64,000 nucleotides of DNA, taken from assembly GCA_965202795.1 (NCBI GenBank), contig OZ241848.1, positions 806,001 through 870,000 on the forward strand, given 5' to 3'. Of the stretch, positions 34,684 to 42,765 are shown one piece after another. This DNA is from JACOND01 sp965202795. Its GTDB lineage: Bacteria; Bdellovibrionota; Bdellovibrionia; Bdellovibrionales; UBA1609. Every line of letters begins with the position of its first letter. The stretch's first letter is position 1. The notes below the pieces were generated by a model, which saw only the letters and a list, made by a program, of their open reading frames with translations, had not been told where the DNA came from and searched no databases. The position numbers and the translations under genes were made by a program.

Positions 34684-35262
34684 TTCCCCTTAAGCAAACC
34701 CTGGCCCTCAAGACAAGTCAAGTCCCCGCGGGGGCAAGCCGCCGGGCCTGGCGCGGCCAGCCCCGGCCACGGATTTTCAGCTTTCCAGGAATCTTCACAA
34801 AAAACTAGTTCTGCTGCGGAACCAGTTTATGAATCTCCAGGGATAGGTGGACTCAAGCCATTGCGCGGCCCAAGGTTTATGCCAGCGATAAGAAAAACTT
34901 ATAAAAATGTCTTTACGGGGCGCCGCGGCAATAAGCAAGATTTATTTCAAAAGCCGAAAAACTGGACTTTGGGCCTTGATTCTGCCGCCTGGCAAAGCCG
35001 TCAAGCCCCGCCCCCCCCCTCCCCCAGCCAGGGGGGGCGGCGGCAAAACCGCTGAGAAAATGGGGAGATTTTGCAATAAGATCCCCCAACAGGACAGGGG
35101 TTCTTAAAAAAAGTCTTTTGACAAACCGTCCAGGCCGCCGCAAGCTTTTAGGTGACAAACGATTTGTCTTCAGCCTCCCGCAGGAAAACAGCAAAATCAA
35201 TCCGCTGGCGGCTAAATTCAAATCCTTTATCAAGCTTGCAGGCAATAAGCCGGTCGGCCAGG
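34684..35262. other. Gene-poor right half of the insertion, with dispersed repeat C
   Basis: Contains a third copy of the dispersed repeat (about 34741-34870: GGATTTTCAG, CTTTCCAGGAATCTTC and GGACTCAAGCCATT), with about 45 extra bases inside it compared with copy B. No supported gene. Confidence 0.5.
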
Positions 35263-35416
35263 AAGGCCAGAGGGGAAAAATGCCTCCGCTGCTGGATGTT
35301 CAGCCCTGGCTTGAGCCTTGAAAAAACCTGCCCAAAATGCCAAAAAAGCCTTGCTCTTGACGCCGCCGCCGGCCAGCCGCCCCCTTAAGTGGATTTTTTG
35401 GGAAAAAGCCGGCATG
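35263..35416 (+). repeat. Direct repeat, copy 2: duplicated ileS 3' end
   Basis: Second copy of 33888-34041, keeping an open frame through CLRCW and CPKCQ and the stop codon, then the following GGATTTTTTGGG. It ends 9 bases before the lspA start, so the original ileS-lspA junction is probably preserved on this side. Confidence 0.95.
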
Positions 35417-35424
35417 ATTGTCAA

Positions 35425-35988
35425 ATGGGCCTGACTTTCCCCAGCCGGGATTTCCCTGAAAAATCCCCGGCTCAGAAATATTTTTTTACAGCCTGCGCCG
35501 CCGGCTTTGCGCTGGCCCTGGATCAGGCGTCCAAGGTTTATGTCCATACGGCAATGAAAGTCGGGGAGAGCAAAACCCTGATCCCCGGGTTTTTCAACTT
35601 CACCTACGCGCGGAACACCGGCGGCGCCTTTGGCTTTGGAAGCGAGAGCCACGAGCTGATTCGCGCCTTTTTGTTTCTGCTTGTTCCGCTTGTCTGCGCC
35701 GCTGTGATTTTTTTCATGCTCCGGGAAACCAGAGACAGGCTACAGGCCGCGGCGCTGGCGGTTATTTTGGGCGGGGCCGCAGGAAACTACATGGACCGGA
35801 TCCGCCTTGGCTATGTGGTGGATTTTATTGACTGGCATCTGGCCGGCCGCTGGCGCTGGCCGACTTTTAATCTGGCGGATTCTTTTATTGTCACAGGGGC
35901 CATGTATTTGGGCTTTGTATACTTCAGGGAATATCTGGATGAGCGCCGCCGCGCCAAAGCCGCCTCTTTGAATAAAAACCCCTCTTGA
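35425..35988 (+). CDS. lspA: Lipoprotein signal peptidase
   Basis: Inner-membrane aspartic protease that removes signal peptides from diacylglyceryl-prolipoproteins. 187 residues with four hydrophobic segments, LDQASKVYV near the start, RNTGGAFG, and the catalytic Asp regions GNYMDRIRLGYVVDFID and FNLADSFI. ATG 35425 is chosen; the frame is open to a GTG at 35389 inside the repeat. It is next to ileS in many bacteria; here an insertion separates them. The C-terminus ends in a short basic tail. Confidence 0.95.
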   Translation: MGLTFPSRDFPEKSPAQKYFFTACAAGFALALDQASKVYVHTAMKVGESKTLIPGFFNFTYARNTGGAFGFGSESHELIRAFLFLLVPLVCAAVIFFMLRETRDRLQAAALAVILGGAAGNYMDRIRLGYVVDFIDWHLAGRWRWPTFNLADSFIVTGAMYLGFVYFREYLDERRRAKAASLNKNPS

Positions 35989-35993
35989 CAGGC

Positions 35994-36593
35994 CTACCCC
36001 CCCTCCTCCAGGCGGCTGGCGGCTGAGCGCATGGTGAGAACGGGCCTTCCGTCGGCAAAAACTGAAACGCCGATTTGCGCGATCCCCTCAGCCACAGGCT
36101 CCCATTTGACTTTCCCCGCCTCCCGCCAGCCGTCTTCAAACTCCAGCGCGCTCATTTTGAAACTCATGCTGTAAACTGTCCCGCCCCCTGTCAAAGCCGC
36201 CAGGCTGAGAGTGTTGCCGTAAAGGGCAATGGCCCTGGCTCCGCCGGGAAGCTTTCCCAGATAGCTCAGGCTGTCTGTTTTGAAGTCTTTGAAAAAAACA
36301 TGCCCGTCTGAAATAAAAAACAGGAGATCTCTGTAGCGGGCGCTTTGCTGATCTTTGGGGCTGTGATCGGAAAGCTCCCAGTTTGGGGGATTTGGGAGCG
36401 GGCTGGGTTTTTTGGCGGCGGGCTTTTTGGCCCCAGGCGAATTTAAATGAAACAAATAAGGCCCGCATGCCGGCGCCGCAAAAGCCTCCGGCGCGGGCAG
36501 CGCTGCGCCGCCGGCCAGGATCGCGGCCAGCGCGGGCAGAATGCCCCAGAATCTGTTGTTTGCGGCTGCGGCGGATTTCATAAAGTTTCTCAT
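35994..36593 (-). CDS. Exported protein of unknown function
   Basis: 199 residues, not recognised. N-terminal signal segment (hydrophobic about 17-39, ending AFAAPACG), a Lys/Pro-rich linker, then a beta-rich region with YRDLLFFISDGHVFFKDF and ARAIALYGNTLSLAAL, which look like short blades or repeats. Convergent with lspA with only 5 bases between stops. It may be periplasmic. Confidence 0.6.
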   Translation of the reverse strand: MRNFMKSAAAANNRFWGILPALAAILAGGAALPAPEAFAAPACGPYLFHLNSPGAKKPAAKKPSPLPNPPNWELSDHSPKDQQSARYRDLLFFISDGHVFFKDFKTDSLSYLGKLPGGARAIALYGNTLSLAALTGGGTVYSMSFKMSALEFEDGWREAGKVKWEPVAEGIAQIGVSVFADGRPVLTMRSAASRLEEGG

Positions 36594-36761
36594 AGCGGGG
36601 CAAGTTTTTAAGCCTTTTTGCTGCCCGGCTTTGCCCGGGCCGCCGGCGCCCCTAAAGCTTTGGCCCTAACCTTTGCGCGGGCTTAAGCCTGCCGCAAAAA
36701 GGCTTTTCCTGTCAAGCAAAAAAAGGCCATGAAAAAAATTAAATTTTCTTAAATTGCGCGC

Positions 36762-36812
36762 GCTTTTGGCCGCCCCGGAAAAATTCCCCTCCGCCCCCGC
36801 GCGCTTTTTCAG
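36762..36812 (+). repeat. Degenerate copy of a tatA/B segment in its own upstream region
   Basis: CCGGAAAAATTCCCCTCCGC plus the next C at 36775-36795 is identical to 36912-36932 inside the downstream gene, with similar CTTTTT-ending flanks. Offset 137 bases. Confidence 0.8.
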
Positions 36813-36848
36813 GAAAAAAGCCCTGAGGGGCGCTAAGCTGATGAGGAG

Positions 36849-37211
36849 ATGTTTAATTTTGGCTTTATGGAGATAATGGCTTTGCTGGCCATTGCTTTTT
36901 TGGCTCTGGGGCCGGAAAAATTCCCCTCCGCCGCCCGCGGCTTTTTAAAGCTGCTGAATGAGCTGAGGAGCCTGTTCAAAGAGGTCAAGACAGAGGTTGA
37001 TCAGGCGGCGGGAGAGGCAAAAAGGCAAATTTCCGAGTCTCAAAAGGAGATTCAAAAGCTTGCGGAGGAGCCTTTGGAGGGGCCGGCGCTTGAGGAGCTG
37101 AACAGGGAGCTGGCCGCCCCGGAAGAATCCGGCGCCTCAGGATCTGGCGGCAGCTCCGGCCCCGCGCCCGCAGCGCCTGATGAGGCTCCGGGGCGGGGGA
37201 AAAACCAGTGA
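36849..37211 (+). CDS. Sec-independent translocase subunit TatA/TatB
   Basis: 120 residues: N-terminal transmembrane helix with FMEIMALLAIAFLALGPEKFP, the Gly-Pro hinge and an amphipathic helix (LLNELRSLFKEVKTEV), then a low-complexity Gly/Ser/Ala/Pro tail. The Glu in the membrane helix and the GPEKFP hinge suggest TatB or a bifunctional TatA/B. The ribosome site GAGGAG touches the ATG. It overlaps tatC by 4 bases. Confidence 0.85.
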   Translation: MFNFGFMEIMALLAIAFLALGPEKFPSAARGFLKLLNELRSLFKEVKTEVDQAAGEAKRQISESQKEIQKLAEEPLEGPALEELNRELAAPEESGASGSGGSSGPAPAAPDEAPGRGKNQ

Positions 37212-37942
37212 AAGAGAAGGCTTTGGGCGCGAATCAAGATCAGGCCCTGCCCTTTAAGGAGCATCTTGCAGAGCTCCGGAGCCGGCTTTTCAAGATTCTG
37301 CTGATTTTGGCGGCGGGGTTTGCAGCCTGCTGGTTTTTTGCCGGGGAGATTTTGGAGATCATCAGCCGGCCCATAAAGCCGATCCTCATCCACACTGAGG
37401 GAAAGCTGATTTTTACAGGGCCGCTTGAAAAATTTCTCTCCTATCTAAAAGTCAGCCTGTTTGCGGGGGCGCTTGTCTCCTGCCCCTTTTGGCTGTTTCA
37501 GATCTGGAGGTTTGTCTCCCCCGGCCTTTATGAGAGGGAAAAAAAATGGCCGCTTTTTTTTGCCGGAGCGGGCGCGCTCCTTTTTTGCCTGGGGGCTGCC
37601 TTTGTTTACTTTGCCGCGCTCCCCCTGGCCTTTCGGTTTTTGATGTCTTTTGGAGGGGAGGGGGAGGCGGCTTATATCTCGCTCAGGGAGTATCTGTCTT
37701 TTTTTATCCGGACAGCCCTGGCCTTTGGCGCGGTTTTTGAGCTGCCGCTGATTCTTTTTTTTCTTTTAAAGGCGGGGATCTTAAAGGCGGAGACTCTGGC
37801 CTCTATGCGCCCCTACGCTGTTGTGGCCATAGCTTTGCTTTCAGCCTTCATCACCCCCCCCGATGTTTTCAGCATGATTTTTATGATGGCTCCGCTTTAC
37901 CTGCTGTTTGAGGCCTCTTTATGGATAGGGCGGCGGGTTTAG
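37208..37942 (+). CDS. tatC: Sec-independent translocase TatC
   Basis: Twin-arginine signal receptor of the Tat pathway, inner membrane. 244 residues with six hydrophobic segments. Typical features: FKEHLAELRSRLFKIL at the start, SCPFWLFQIWRFVSPGLY in the first periplasmic/cytoplasmic region and ALLSAFITPPDVFSMIFMM near the end. Translationally coupled to the preceding TatA/B gene by an ATGA overlap. Confidence 0.95.
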   Translation: MKEKALGANQDQALPFKEHLAELRSRLFKILLILAAGFAACWFFAGEILEIISRPIKPILIHTEGKLIFTGPLEKFLSYLKVSLFAGALVSCPFWLFQIWRFVSPGLYEREKKWPLFFAGAGALLFCLGAAFVYFAALPLAFRFLMSFGGEGEAAYISLREYLSFFIRTALAFGAVFELPLILFFLLKAGILKAETLASMRPYAVVAIALLSAFITPPDVFSMIFMMAPLYLLFEASLWIGRRV

Positions 37943-38014
37943 CCGCCGGCGGGGGGAGAGGCTGAAAAACAGCGCTTTGCGCGGCGGGGCCGCCGCAGAG
38001 ATAATGGGGAGAGC

Positions 38015-38494
38015 ATGCCTTCCAAAAAAAACAAAGCCGCCAAAGCCGGAGCGGCCGTCTTTAACAGAAAGGCCCGGTTTAGCTATGAGCTGGGGGAGAA
38101 GTTTGAAGCGGGGCTTGTTTTAAAGGGCAGCGAGGTTAAGCCGCTGAGGGCCGGCCAGTGCCAGCTGAAAGACTCTTACATTGCTTTTCGGGGCGGCGAG
38201 GCTTTTTTGCAAAAAGCGCATATCAGCCCCTACGGCCCGGCCGCGGGCGGCGGCCATAAGCCGGAGCGGCTCCGAAAGCTGCTGCTGCGCCGCCGCGAGC
38301 TGGAGAGGCTTCAGGGCCTGGCTCAGCAAAAAAGCATGAGCTGTGTCCCTTTGCGGATTTATTTTAAAGGGGGGCTTGCCAAGCTGGAAATAGCCCTCGC
38401 CCGCGGCAAAACAAAGGGCGACAAAAGAGAATCTTTAAAGCGGCGGGCCGCCGAAAGGCAAATTGAGCGGGCTTTAAGAAAAACCCGGCGGTAA
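38015..38494 (+). CDS. smpB: SsrA-binding protein SmpB
   Basis: Partner of tmRNA in trans-translation. 159 residues: N-terminal basic segment, NRKARFSYELGEKFEAGL, KGSEVKPLRAGQ and LKDSYIAFR of the beta barrel, HISPY, and a basic C-terminal helix KGDKRESLKRRAAERQI. The GGGGAGAGC ribosome site precedes ATG. The ssrA RNA was not found in the window. Confidence 0.95.
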   Translation: MPSKKNKAAKAGAAVFNRKARFSYELGEKFEAGLVLKGSEVKPLRAGQCQLKDSYIAFRGGEAFLQKAHISPYGPAAGGGHKPERLRKLLLRRRELERLQGLAQQKSMSCVPLRIYFKGGLAKLEIALARGKTKGDKRESLKRRAAERQIERALRKTRR

Positions 38495-38535
38495 AAAGCC
38501 GGGGCGGAGGGCCGGCCTGCGGGGGGGGGCGCCTG

Positions 38536-38910
38536 TCAGGAGGCGGCAAAGCGCTCTTTGCCCTGATGCAGCTTTTCCATTAGCGAGAGAATGGTCATGT
38601 CCTGATCCACGATTGACATCACCATGCTTTTTTTTAAATTCAAAAGCTCCAGGAGCTTTTGCCTCTCCTCCTGATTGACTTCAAGGGTTTTGCGGGGGCC
38701 GGAGCTGTTTGAGTTGTTTTGCGCGATTTTGCTGTCCAGCCGGCTTATGGCGCGGAGCAAAAGCTCGCGGGAGAGGTAAAAGTTTTCCAGGTTGTCGATT
38801 CGCCCCTGGGACAGCCGGCGGATTTCGTCCGTGTTGATTCTGTGAAACTCCAGAAGGCAGGAGTTTTTCTCCTCCAGAATTTCAAAAACCGATGAGACAT
38901 CCCTGTCCAT
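38536..38910 (-). CDS. Helical protein of unknown function (FlgN-like size and layout)
   Basis: 124 residues, predicted all-helical coiled coil: EEKNSCLLEFHRINTDEIRRL, SRELLLRAISRLDSKI and LELLNLKKSMVMSIVDQD. The size, Glu/Leu/Lys composition and a QDMTIL-type end resemble flagellar export chaperones of the FlgN/FliT sort, but no sure homology is claimed. Convergent with smpB. ATG 38910 was chosen over a longer start that would add a Gly/Ala/Arg segment. Confidence 0.55.
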   Translation of the reverse strand: MDRDVSSVFEILEEKNSCLLEFHRINTDEIRRLSQGRIDNLENFYLSRELLLRAISRLDSKIAQNNSNSSGPRKTLEVNQEERQKLLELLNLKKSMVMSIVDQDMTILSLMEKLHQGKERFAAS

Positions 38911-39238
38911 TGCATTGGCTCCCTGGGGGCTTCCAGCCCCCATGCCCGGCGGCGCTTTTCGCCGCGCCGCGCCATCAAGCTTATTATGGCGCAAAACCTA
39001 AAAAAATCCGCGCCAATAATCCCCCCTTGTCTATGGGCCGGGAAGGCCGGCCCGCGCCGGCCCCCCAAGGGCTTTAGGGGGCGGAGCGGGGCCTCTCTGT
39101 GGCCCGGCCGGCCTGAAAATTTTGGCTTTGGTCTGGAAAAAACTGTCTCAAAATGAGACATGCGCCGGGAATTTAAACAGGACAGAGGGCGGGAAAAGCT
39201 CTGCCGGGCTGCCGGATTGCGGGGGTTTTTGGCGGCGG
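38911..39238. other. 328-bp gap with a TGTCTC palindrome
   Basis: No gene supported. TGTCTCAAAATGAGACA at 39144-39160 is an inverted repeat with six-base arms, a possible regulator site downstream of menD on the other strand. Confidence 0.45.
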
Positions 39239-40852
39239 CTAAGATTTCCATATCAGCTCCTCCGCCTGAAAGCATGCCTCTGTCTGCTTTTGGCTGGGCT
39301 GAATCTCCGCAAGAAAAGGCTGTTTTTTTGTGTCCGGCCAGGCAAAGCCCTCCGGATCTTTGAACACCCGGTGTCCAAGCCCCCACATTTTGGCCAGCCC
39401 CTCAAACGAAAGCCTGTGCTCGTTTAAAAAGCCCGGATTTTTGTAAAGCCGCGAAAATATCCGCCCGCCAAAATTATTGATGACCGCCGCAGTCCATGAG
39501 GGGATCTGATCGGAGCGCCAAAACCCGGCCATATCATAGAGCAGGCTCAGGTCTCCAAGAATGGCAAAGCTTTTTTTGCCGGCGCGGCATTCGCCCAAAA
39601 ACCGGGAAATCACCCCGTCAATTCCGTTAAGCCCGCCCTGTCCGGTGATAACGCGCGGGGTTTTGTCTGTCCGGCGGCCCGCCGCGCCCCAGAGCCTGAT
39701 GGGAAGGCTGTTGCCTAAAAAAACTTTTGAGCCGCCGGGCAGGCTGTCTTTCAGGCGGGCCATCCAGGCTGGCTCGCCCGCAGGATATTGCTTTAAAAGC
39801 CGCTGGCGCTTTTTATATTGGGACTGGTCGTATTTTTTAAAAGCCGCGGCGCCGGCGGCCGCCGCCCGGCGCGGATTGTTTTGGATTTCCTCTTGAACAA
39901 GGGGCAGCCCGGCCAGCAGGGGGAGACTCAGGCTTTTGCGGGCCAGGCCGGGGAAAAACGGCGGAGAGGAAAGGCTGAAAACAGGCAGGCTTGATTTTTC
40001 CAAATCCCTCCAAAAGCGCGCCCGCGGGACTCCTCCGATGCGGAGGACCCCATCTGCGGCCATAAGCCGGAAAGCGGCGGGCAAAATCCTCTCTCCGGAA
40101 AGAAGCCCCTCTGGAAGATGCTCCAGCTGCGACAAAGGCTCGGCAAAAAAAAGCCCCTTCCAATTGGTTAGAAACTTTTTGACAGGCGCTTTTTCCTCCT
40201 CTCTAAGCTCGCCCGCGATAACAAGCGGCTTCCGGCAGGATTTAAAAAAGCCCTTTATGGCGGCTTTTGCCGCATCTGCGGAAGAGGCTGTCTCTGGAAA
40301 GGGATAAATAGCCGGCGCTGAATCAAAAAAGCTTTCAGGAAAGCTTAAAGGCTTTGGATCCGCGTCCAGCAGAGGCTCGTCAAAAGCCGCATTCAGATGA
40401 AGGCTCCCATGGGATGGAATCCATGCCTCAATGGCCTCCGCCTCCTCCAGCCTGGAGATGTTCAAAGAAAGGGCCGCGCAGCCCTTAAAAAGCTCTCCCT
40501 GGCTTTGCAGGGTTTGAGGGCAGCCGCTTTGGGCCTGGGCAGAGGGGCGGTCGGCTGTGATGAGCGCCAGGGGCAGGCCGCTGTAAAAGCCCTCCAGCGC
40601 GGCGGGCAGAAGCTCCGCCGCCGCGGTCCCTGAGGTGGTGACAGCCGCTGCCGGGCGGCTGTCCCGGCGGACCCGGCCTAAGGCGAAAAAGCCGGCCGAG
40701 CGCTCCTCAAAAAAGCTCAAAACCTCCAGCCCGCGGGCCTGGGAAAGAGCCTCCACAAAAGGGGCCGGCCGGCCCCCCGGACAGAGGCAGAAGGATCGGA
40801 CTCCCCGCTCCGCCAGCTTTTTAATGATCAGCTCAGCGAGCCGGATGCTCAT
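39239..40852 (-). CDS. menD: SEPHCHC synthase MenD
   Basis: Thiamine-diphosphate enzyme of menaquinone synthesis that condenses isochorismate and 2-oxoglutarate. 537 residues: LCPGGRPAPFVEAL near the start, VTTSGTAAAELLPA, LITADRP, the ISRFLGECRAG and GDLSLLYDMAGFW region of the TPP domain, and NNFGGRIFS. It overlaps the upstream hmgA-like gene by 4 bases. Pairing with homogentisate dioxygenase links aromatic metabolism with quinone synthesis, perhaps only by shared transcription. Confidence 0.88.
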   Translation of the reverse strand: MSIRLAELIIKKLAERGVRSFCLCPGGRPAPFVEALSQARGLEVLSFFEERSAGFFALGRVRRDSRPAAAVTTSGTAAAELLPAALEGFYSGLPLALITADRPSAQAQSGCPQTLQSQGELFKGCAALSLNISRLEEAEAIEAWIPSHGSLHLNAAFDEPLLDADPKPLSFPESFFDSAPAIYPFPETASSADAAKAAIKGFFKSCRKPLVIAGELREEEKAPVKKFLTNWKGLFFAEPLSQLEHLPEGLLSGERILPAAFRLMAADGVLRIGGVPRARFWRDLEKSSLPVFSLSSPPFFPGLARKSLSLPLLAGLPLVQEEIQNNPRRAAAAGAAAFKKYDQSQYKKRQRLLKQYPAGEPAWMARLKDSLPGGSKVFLGNSLPIRLWGAAGRRTDKTPRVITGQGGLNGIDGVISRFLGECRAGKKSFAILGDLSLLYDMAGFWRSDQIPSWTAAVINNFGGRIFSRLYKNPGFLNEHRLSFEGLAKMWGLGHRVFKDPEGFAWPDTKKQPFLAEIQPSQKQTEACFQAEELIWKS

Positions 40853-41946
40853 TTCAGCCGGCTCCGCGCCGGCTGCTGCCAGGAGCGCCAGTAGCCTTTG
40901 ACTTCAAGGGGGTCCAGAGCGGGGTCCCGCTTTAAAGGCCGCCGCGAGTCAATCATCACGGCGTATTCATTGGTTTCGGTTTTGCCTTTGATGGCCTGGA
41001 CAGCTTTGGGATGGGGGCCGTGGGGGAAGCCCGCGGGGTGAAAGCTCATCATTCCGGGATGAAGATTGTCCCGGCTGAAAAAATCCCCCTTGTGATAAAA
41101 CAGCGCTTCGTCATAGTCAGTGTTTTGGTGATAAAAGGGAACTTTTAAAGCGTCGGCGTCCCGCTCCAGAGGGCGGGGGAGAAAGCTGCAGACAATAAAA
41201 TCATCGGTTAAAAAAGTTGTGTGGGCGCTGGGGGGGAGATGGGCCCGGTGGCTCATTACCGGCATAATGTCCTCCATATCAAGGGCAAAGGGAAACAAAT
41301 CCCCCTGCCACTCCTCCACATCAAAAATGCAGGAGTCATAGTCAAAGCGGGTCGGCGCGCCCCCCCGAAACACAGTGATTGTTTTAAACTCTCTGCCGCT
41401 TTCCCGCAGATAGACCTGCAGGGCCTTCAGATCGGGGCGGATCAGCGCGCGGGAGCTGTAAAGGCCGTGGCGGCCCAAAAGCCCGCGCTCCGGGGCGCGA
41501 AAATGGCTGCCCAGGCTTTCAATAATGAGAAAGCCGGAAGGCTCTTCAGGAGCAAAAGCATGGGCCAGGCACTTGGGGATCAAAACATACCGGCCGGGGC
41601 GGTATTTCAAAAGCCCGTATTCCGTCAAAATCAGGCCGCGGCCCCGGTGGCAGAAAAAAAGAATGTCCCCATCGGCTCCGCGAAAAGCCTCCCCAGGGGG
41701 GGTTTCCAGCTGATAAAAGCCGATATTCAGGCGGTCATTAAACAAAAGCCGCTTCCAGCATTCCCGCTCCTTTTGCAAAAGGGCGAGATCAAACATGCGC
41801 GGCTTCAGGGGGCCATCGATATTTGTCCAGCGGGGGCTGGGCTGCCGGCGAATCAGATGGGAGACAGGGCCGTAAAACCCGTCCTGGCCCTGCTCCTCCT
41901 CAAAGCGCCCCTCTGGGATGCCTTTGTGCGGCTGCTTTTGCGCCAT
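40849..41946 (-). CDS. hmgA: Homogentisate 1,2-dioxygenase-like protein
   Basis: Fe(II) ring-cleavage enzyme of tyrosine and phenylalanine catabolism (cupin fold). About 365 residues: YRPGRYVLIPKCLAH, SHFRAPERGLLGRHGL, then the metal region HQNTDYDEALFYHKGDFF followed by HPGMMSFHPAGFPHGPHP. His and Glu ligands in these segments fit the family. ATG 41946 is chosen because the open frame upstream to 41985 lies in the promoter; the -10 ends 10 bases before the ATG. First gene of the hmgA-menD operon. A related cupin dioxygenase cannot be excluded. Confidence 0.8.
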   Translation of the reverse strand: MAQKQPHKGIPEGRFEEEQGQDGFYGPVSHLIRRQPSPRWTNIDGPLKPRMFDLALLQKERECWKRLLFNDRLNIGFYQLETPPGEAFRGADGDILFFCHRGRGLILTEYGLLKYRPGRYVLIPKCLAHAFAPEEPSGFLIIESLGSHFRAPERGLLGRHGLYSSRALIRPDLKALQVYLRESGREFKTITVFRGGAPTRFDYDSCIFDVEEWQGDLFPFALDMEDIMPVMSHRAHLPPSAHTTFLTDDFIVCSFLPRPLERDADALKVPFYHQNTDYDEALFYHKGDFFSRDNLHPGMMSFHPAGFPHGPHPKAVQAIKGKTETNEYAVMIDSRRPLKRDPALDPLEVKGYWRSWQQPARSRLK

Positions 41947-41956
41947 TACGCGCCTC

Positions 41957-41985
41957 ATAGTATGCAAAGCCGGAAAAACAGTCAA
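41957..41985 (-). promoter_or_regulatory. Promoter of the hmgA-menD operon, near-leaderless
   Basis: Minus-strand TTGACT (41985-41980), 17 bases, TACTAT (41962-41957), 10 bases to ATG 41946 and no Shine-Dalgarno sequence. Confidence 0.65.
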
Positions 41986-42009
41986 ACCGGATGAAAAAAA
42001 GGGGGGCTT

Positions 42010-42432
42010 TTAGGCTTTGCGCCTTTTCGCTTTTTGAAGGCGGCTTATGATGCGGCGGGCGGCTTTTTCCGGATCGGCCCGGACTTCATGCTCCCAAACC
42101 CTAATCACCCGCCAGCCTTTCCGCCGCAGCTGCCGGGTGATTTTTTTGTCCCGGCGGCGGTTGCCGGAGATTTTTTCCCTCCAGTATTTCGTGTTGCTGG
42201 AGGGCATCCGGCAGTGCCTGGGGCAGGCGTGCCAAAAACACCCGTCAATAAAGGCGGCGAAGCTTTTGCCGGGAAAAACCATGTCCGGCTTTCCAGGCAG
42301 CCCATGCCCTATCCTGTATCTGTATCCCCAGCTCCAGATCAGTTTTCTGACTGCGGCCTCAGGCTTTGTGTTGCGGCTTTTGATCCGCGACATGCACCAG
42401 CTTCTCTGCTTTTTTGTGAGCGTGTCCGCCAC
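42010..42432 (-). CDS. vsr: Very short patch repair endonuclease Vsr
   Basis: Nicks DNA at T:G mismatches made by deamination of 5-methylcytosine. 140 residues: RSWCMSRIKSRNTKPEAAVR, GKPDMVFPGKSFAAFIDGCFWH (catalytic Asp and metal sites), CPRHC zinc ligands, and NRRRDKKITRQLRRKGWRVIRVWEHE. Start is GTG. No cytosine methyltransferase adjoins it, though the family normally accompanies one. Its 5' coding region is part of a tandem repeat extending upstream. Confidence 0.95.
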   Translation of the reverse strand: MADTLTKKQRSWCMSRIKSRNTKPEAAVRKLIWSWGYRYRIGHGLPGKPDMVFPGKSFAAFIDGCFWHACPRHCRMPSSNTKYWREKISGNRRRDKKITRQLRRKGWRVIRVWEHEVRADPEKAARRIISRLQKAKRRKA

Positions 42433-42638
42433 TGTTTTTCCCTCCGGTTTTTCCCCAAATCAGCGGTTTCGGCTTCGGATCAGGTTTTTGGCTGCGGCCT
42501 GCGCCAGCTTCTCTGTTTTTTTGCGCGCGCGCCCGCCACTGTTTTTCCCTCCGGTTTTTCCCCAAATCAGGTTTTTGGCTGCGGCCTGCGCCAGCTTCTC
42601 TGTTTTTTTGCGCGCGCGCCCGCCACTGTTTTTCCCTC
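42393..42638. repeat. Tandem repeat array derived from the vsr 5' end
   Basis: CCAGCTTCTCTG and the following sequence recur at about 42393, 42500 and 42587. The last two units are 87 bp and nearly identical; the first, inside the vsr start region, is more diverged and carries 20 extra bases. Each unit includes CCACTGTTTTTCCCTC. Confidence 0.9.
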
Positions 42639-42716
42639 TGGGATGCCCTCTCCAGATTTTTCTCAAATCAGCTCTGCAAAGCCCCCGCGCTTTAGGGGGG
42701 CTTCCGGCAAAGCCGC

Positions 42717-42749
42717 AAAAAAACATCCCGGCCCCCAAAGAGGGCCGGG
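42717..42749 (-). terminator. Intrinsic terminator of RNase P RNA
   Basis: Minus-strand CCCGGCCC/GGGCCGGG stem (42749-42727) followed by TTTTTTT after ATG. Confidence 0.85.
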
Positions 42750-42765
42750 AATGCCGCCTTTTTCA

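Larger units (their letters stand above)
34042..35262. mobile_element. 1.2-kb insertion between ileS and lspA bounded by an ileS 3' repeat
   Basis: The segment lies between the two 154-bp repeats and separates genes that are usually adjacent. It is AT-rich at its left end with GATAAAGATAA-like repeats, contains one small ORF with a ribosome site, one zinc-finger ORF on the minus strand, and dispersed repeat C. No integrase or transposase is present. It could be a decayed integrative element or a duplication filled with foreign DNA. Confidence 0.55.

Noticed and set aside
35118..35388. Two short open frames ending in the duplicated ileS zinc ribbon
   Set aside because: They have no upstream homology to IleS and no ribosome site; the frame is open only because the copied segment is coding sequence.
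38495..39238. tmRNA (ssrA) near smpB
   Set aside because: The conserved tRNA-like 5' and 3' ends and an Ala-rich tag frame were not found.
42393..42638. CRISPR-like array
   Set aside because: Repeat units are 87 bp and contiguous without unique spacers, and no cas genes occur. No CRISPR array was seen elsewhere in the window.
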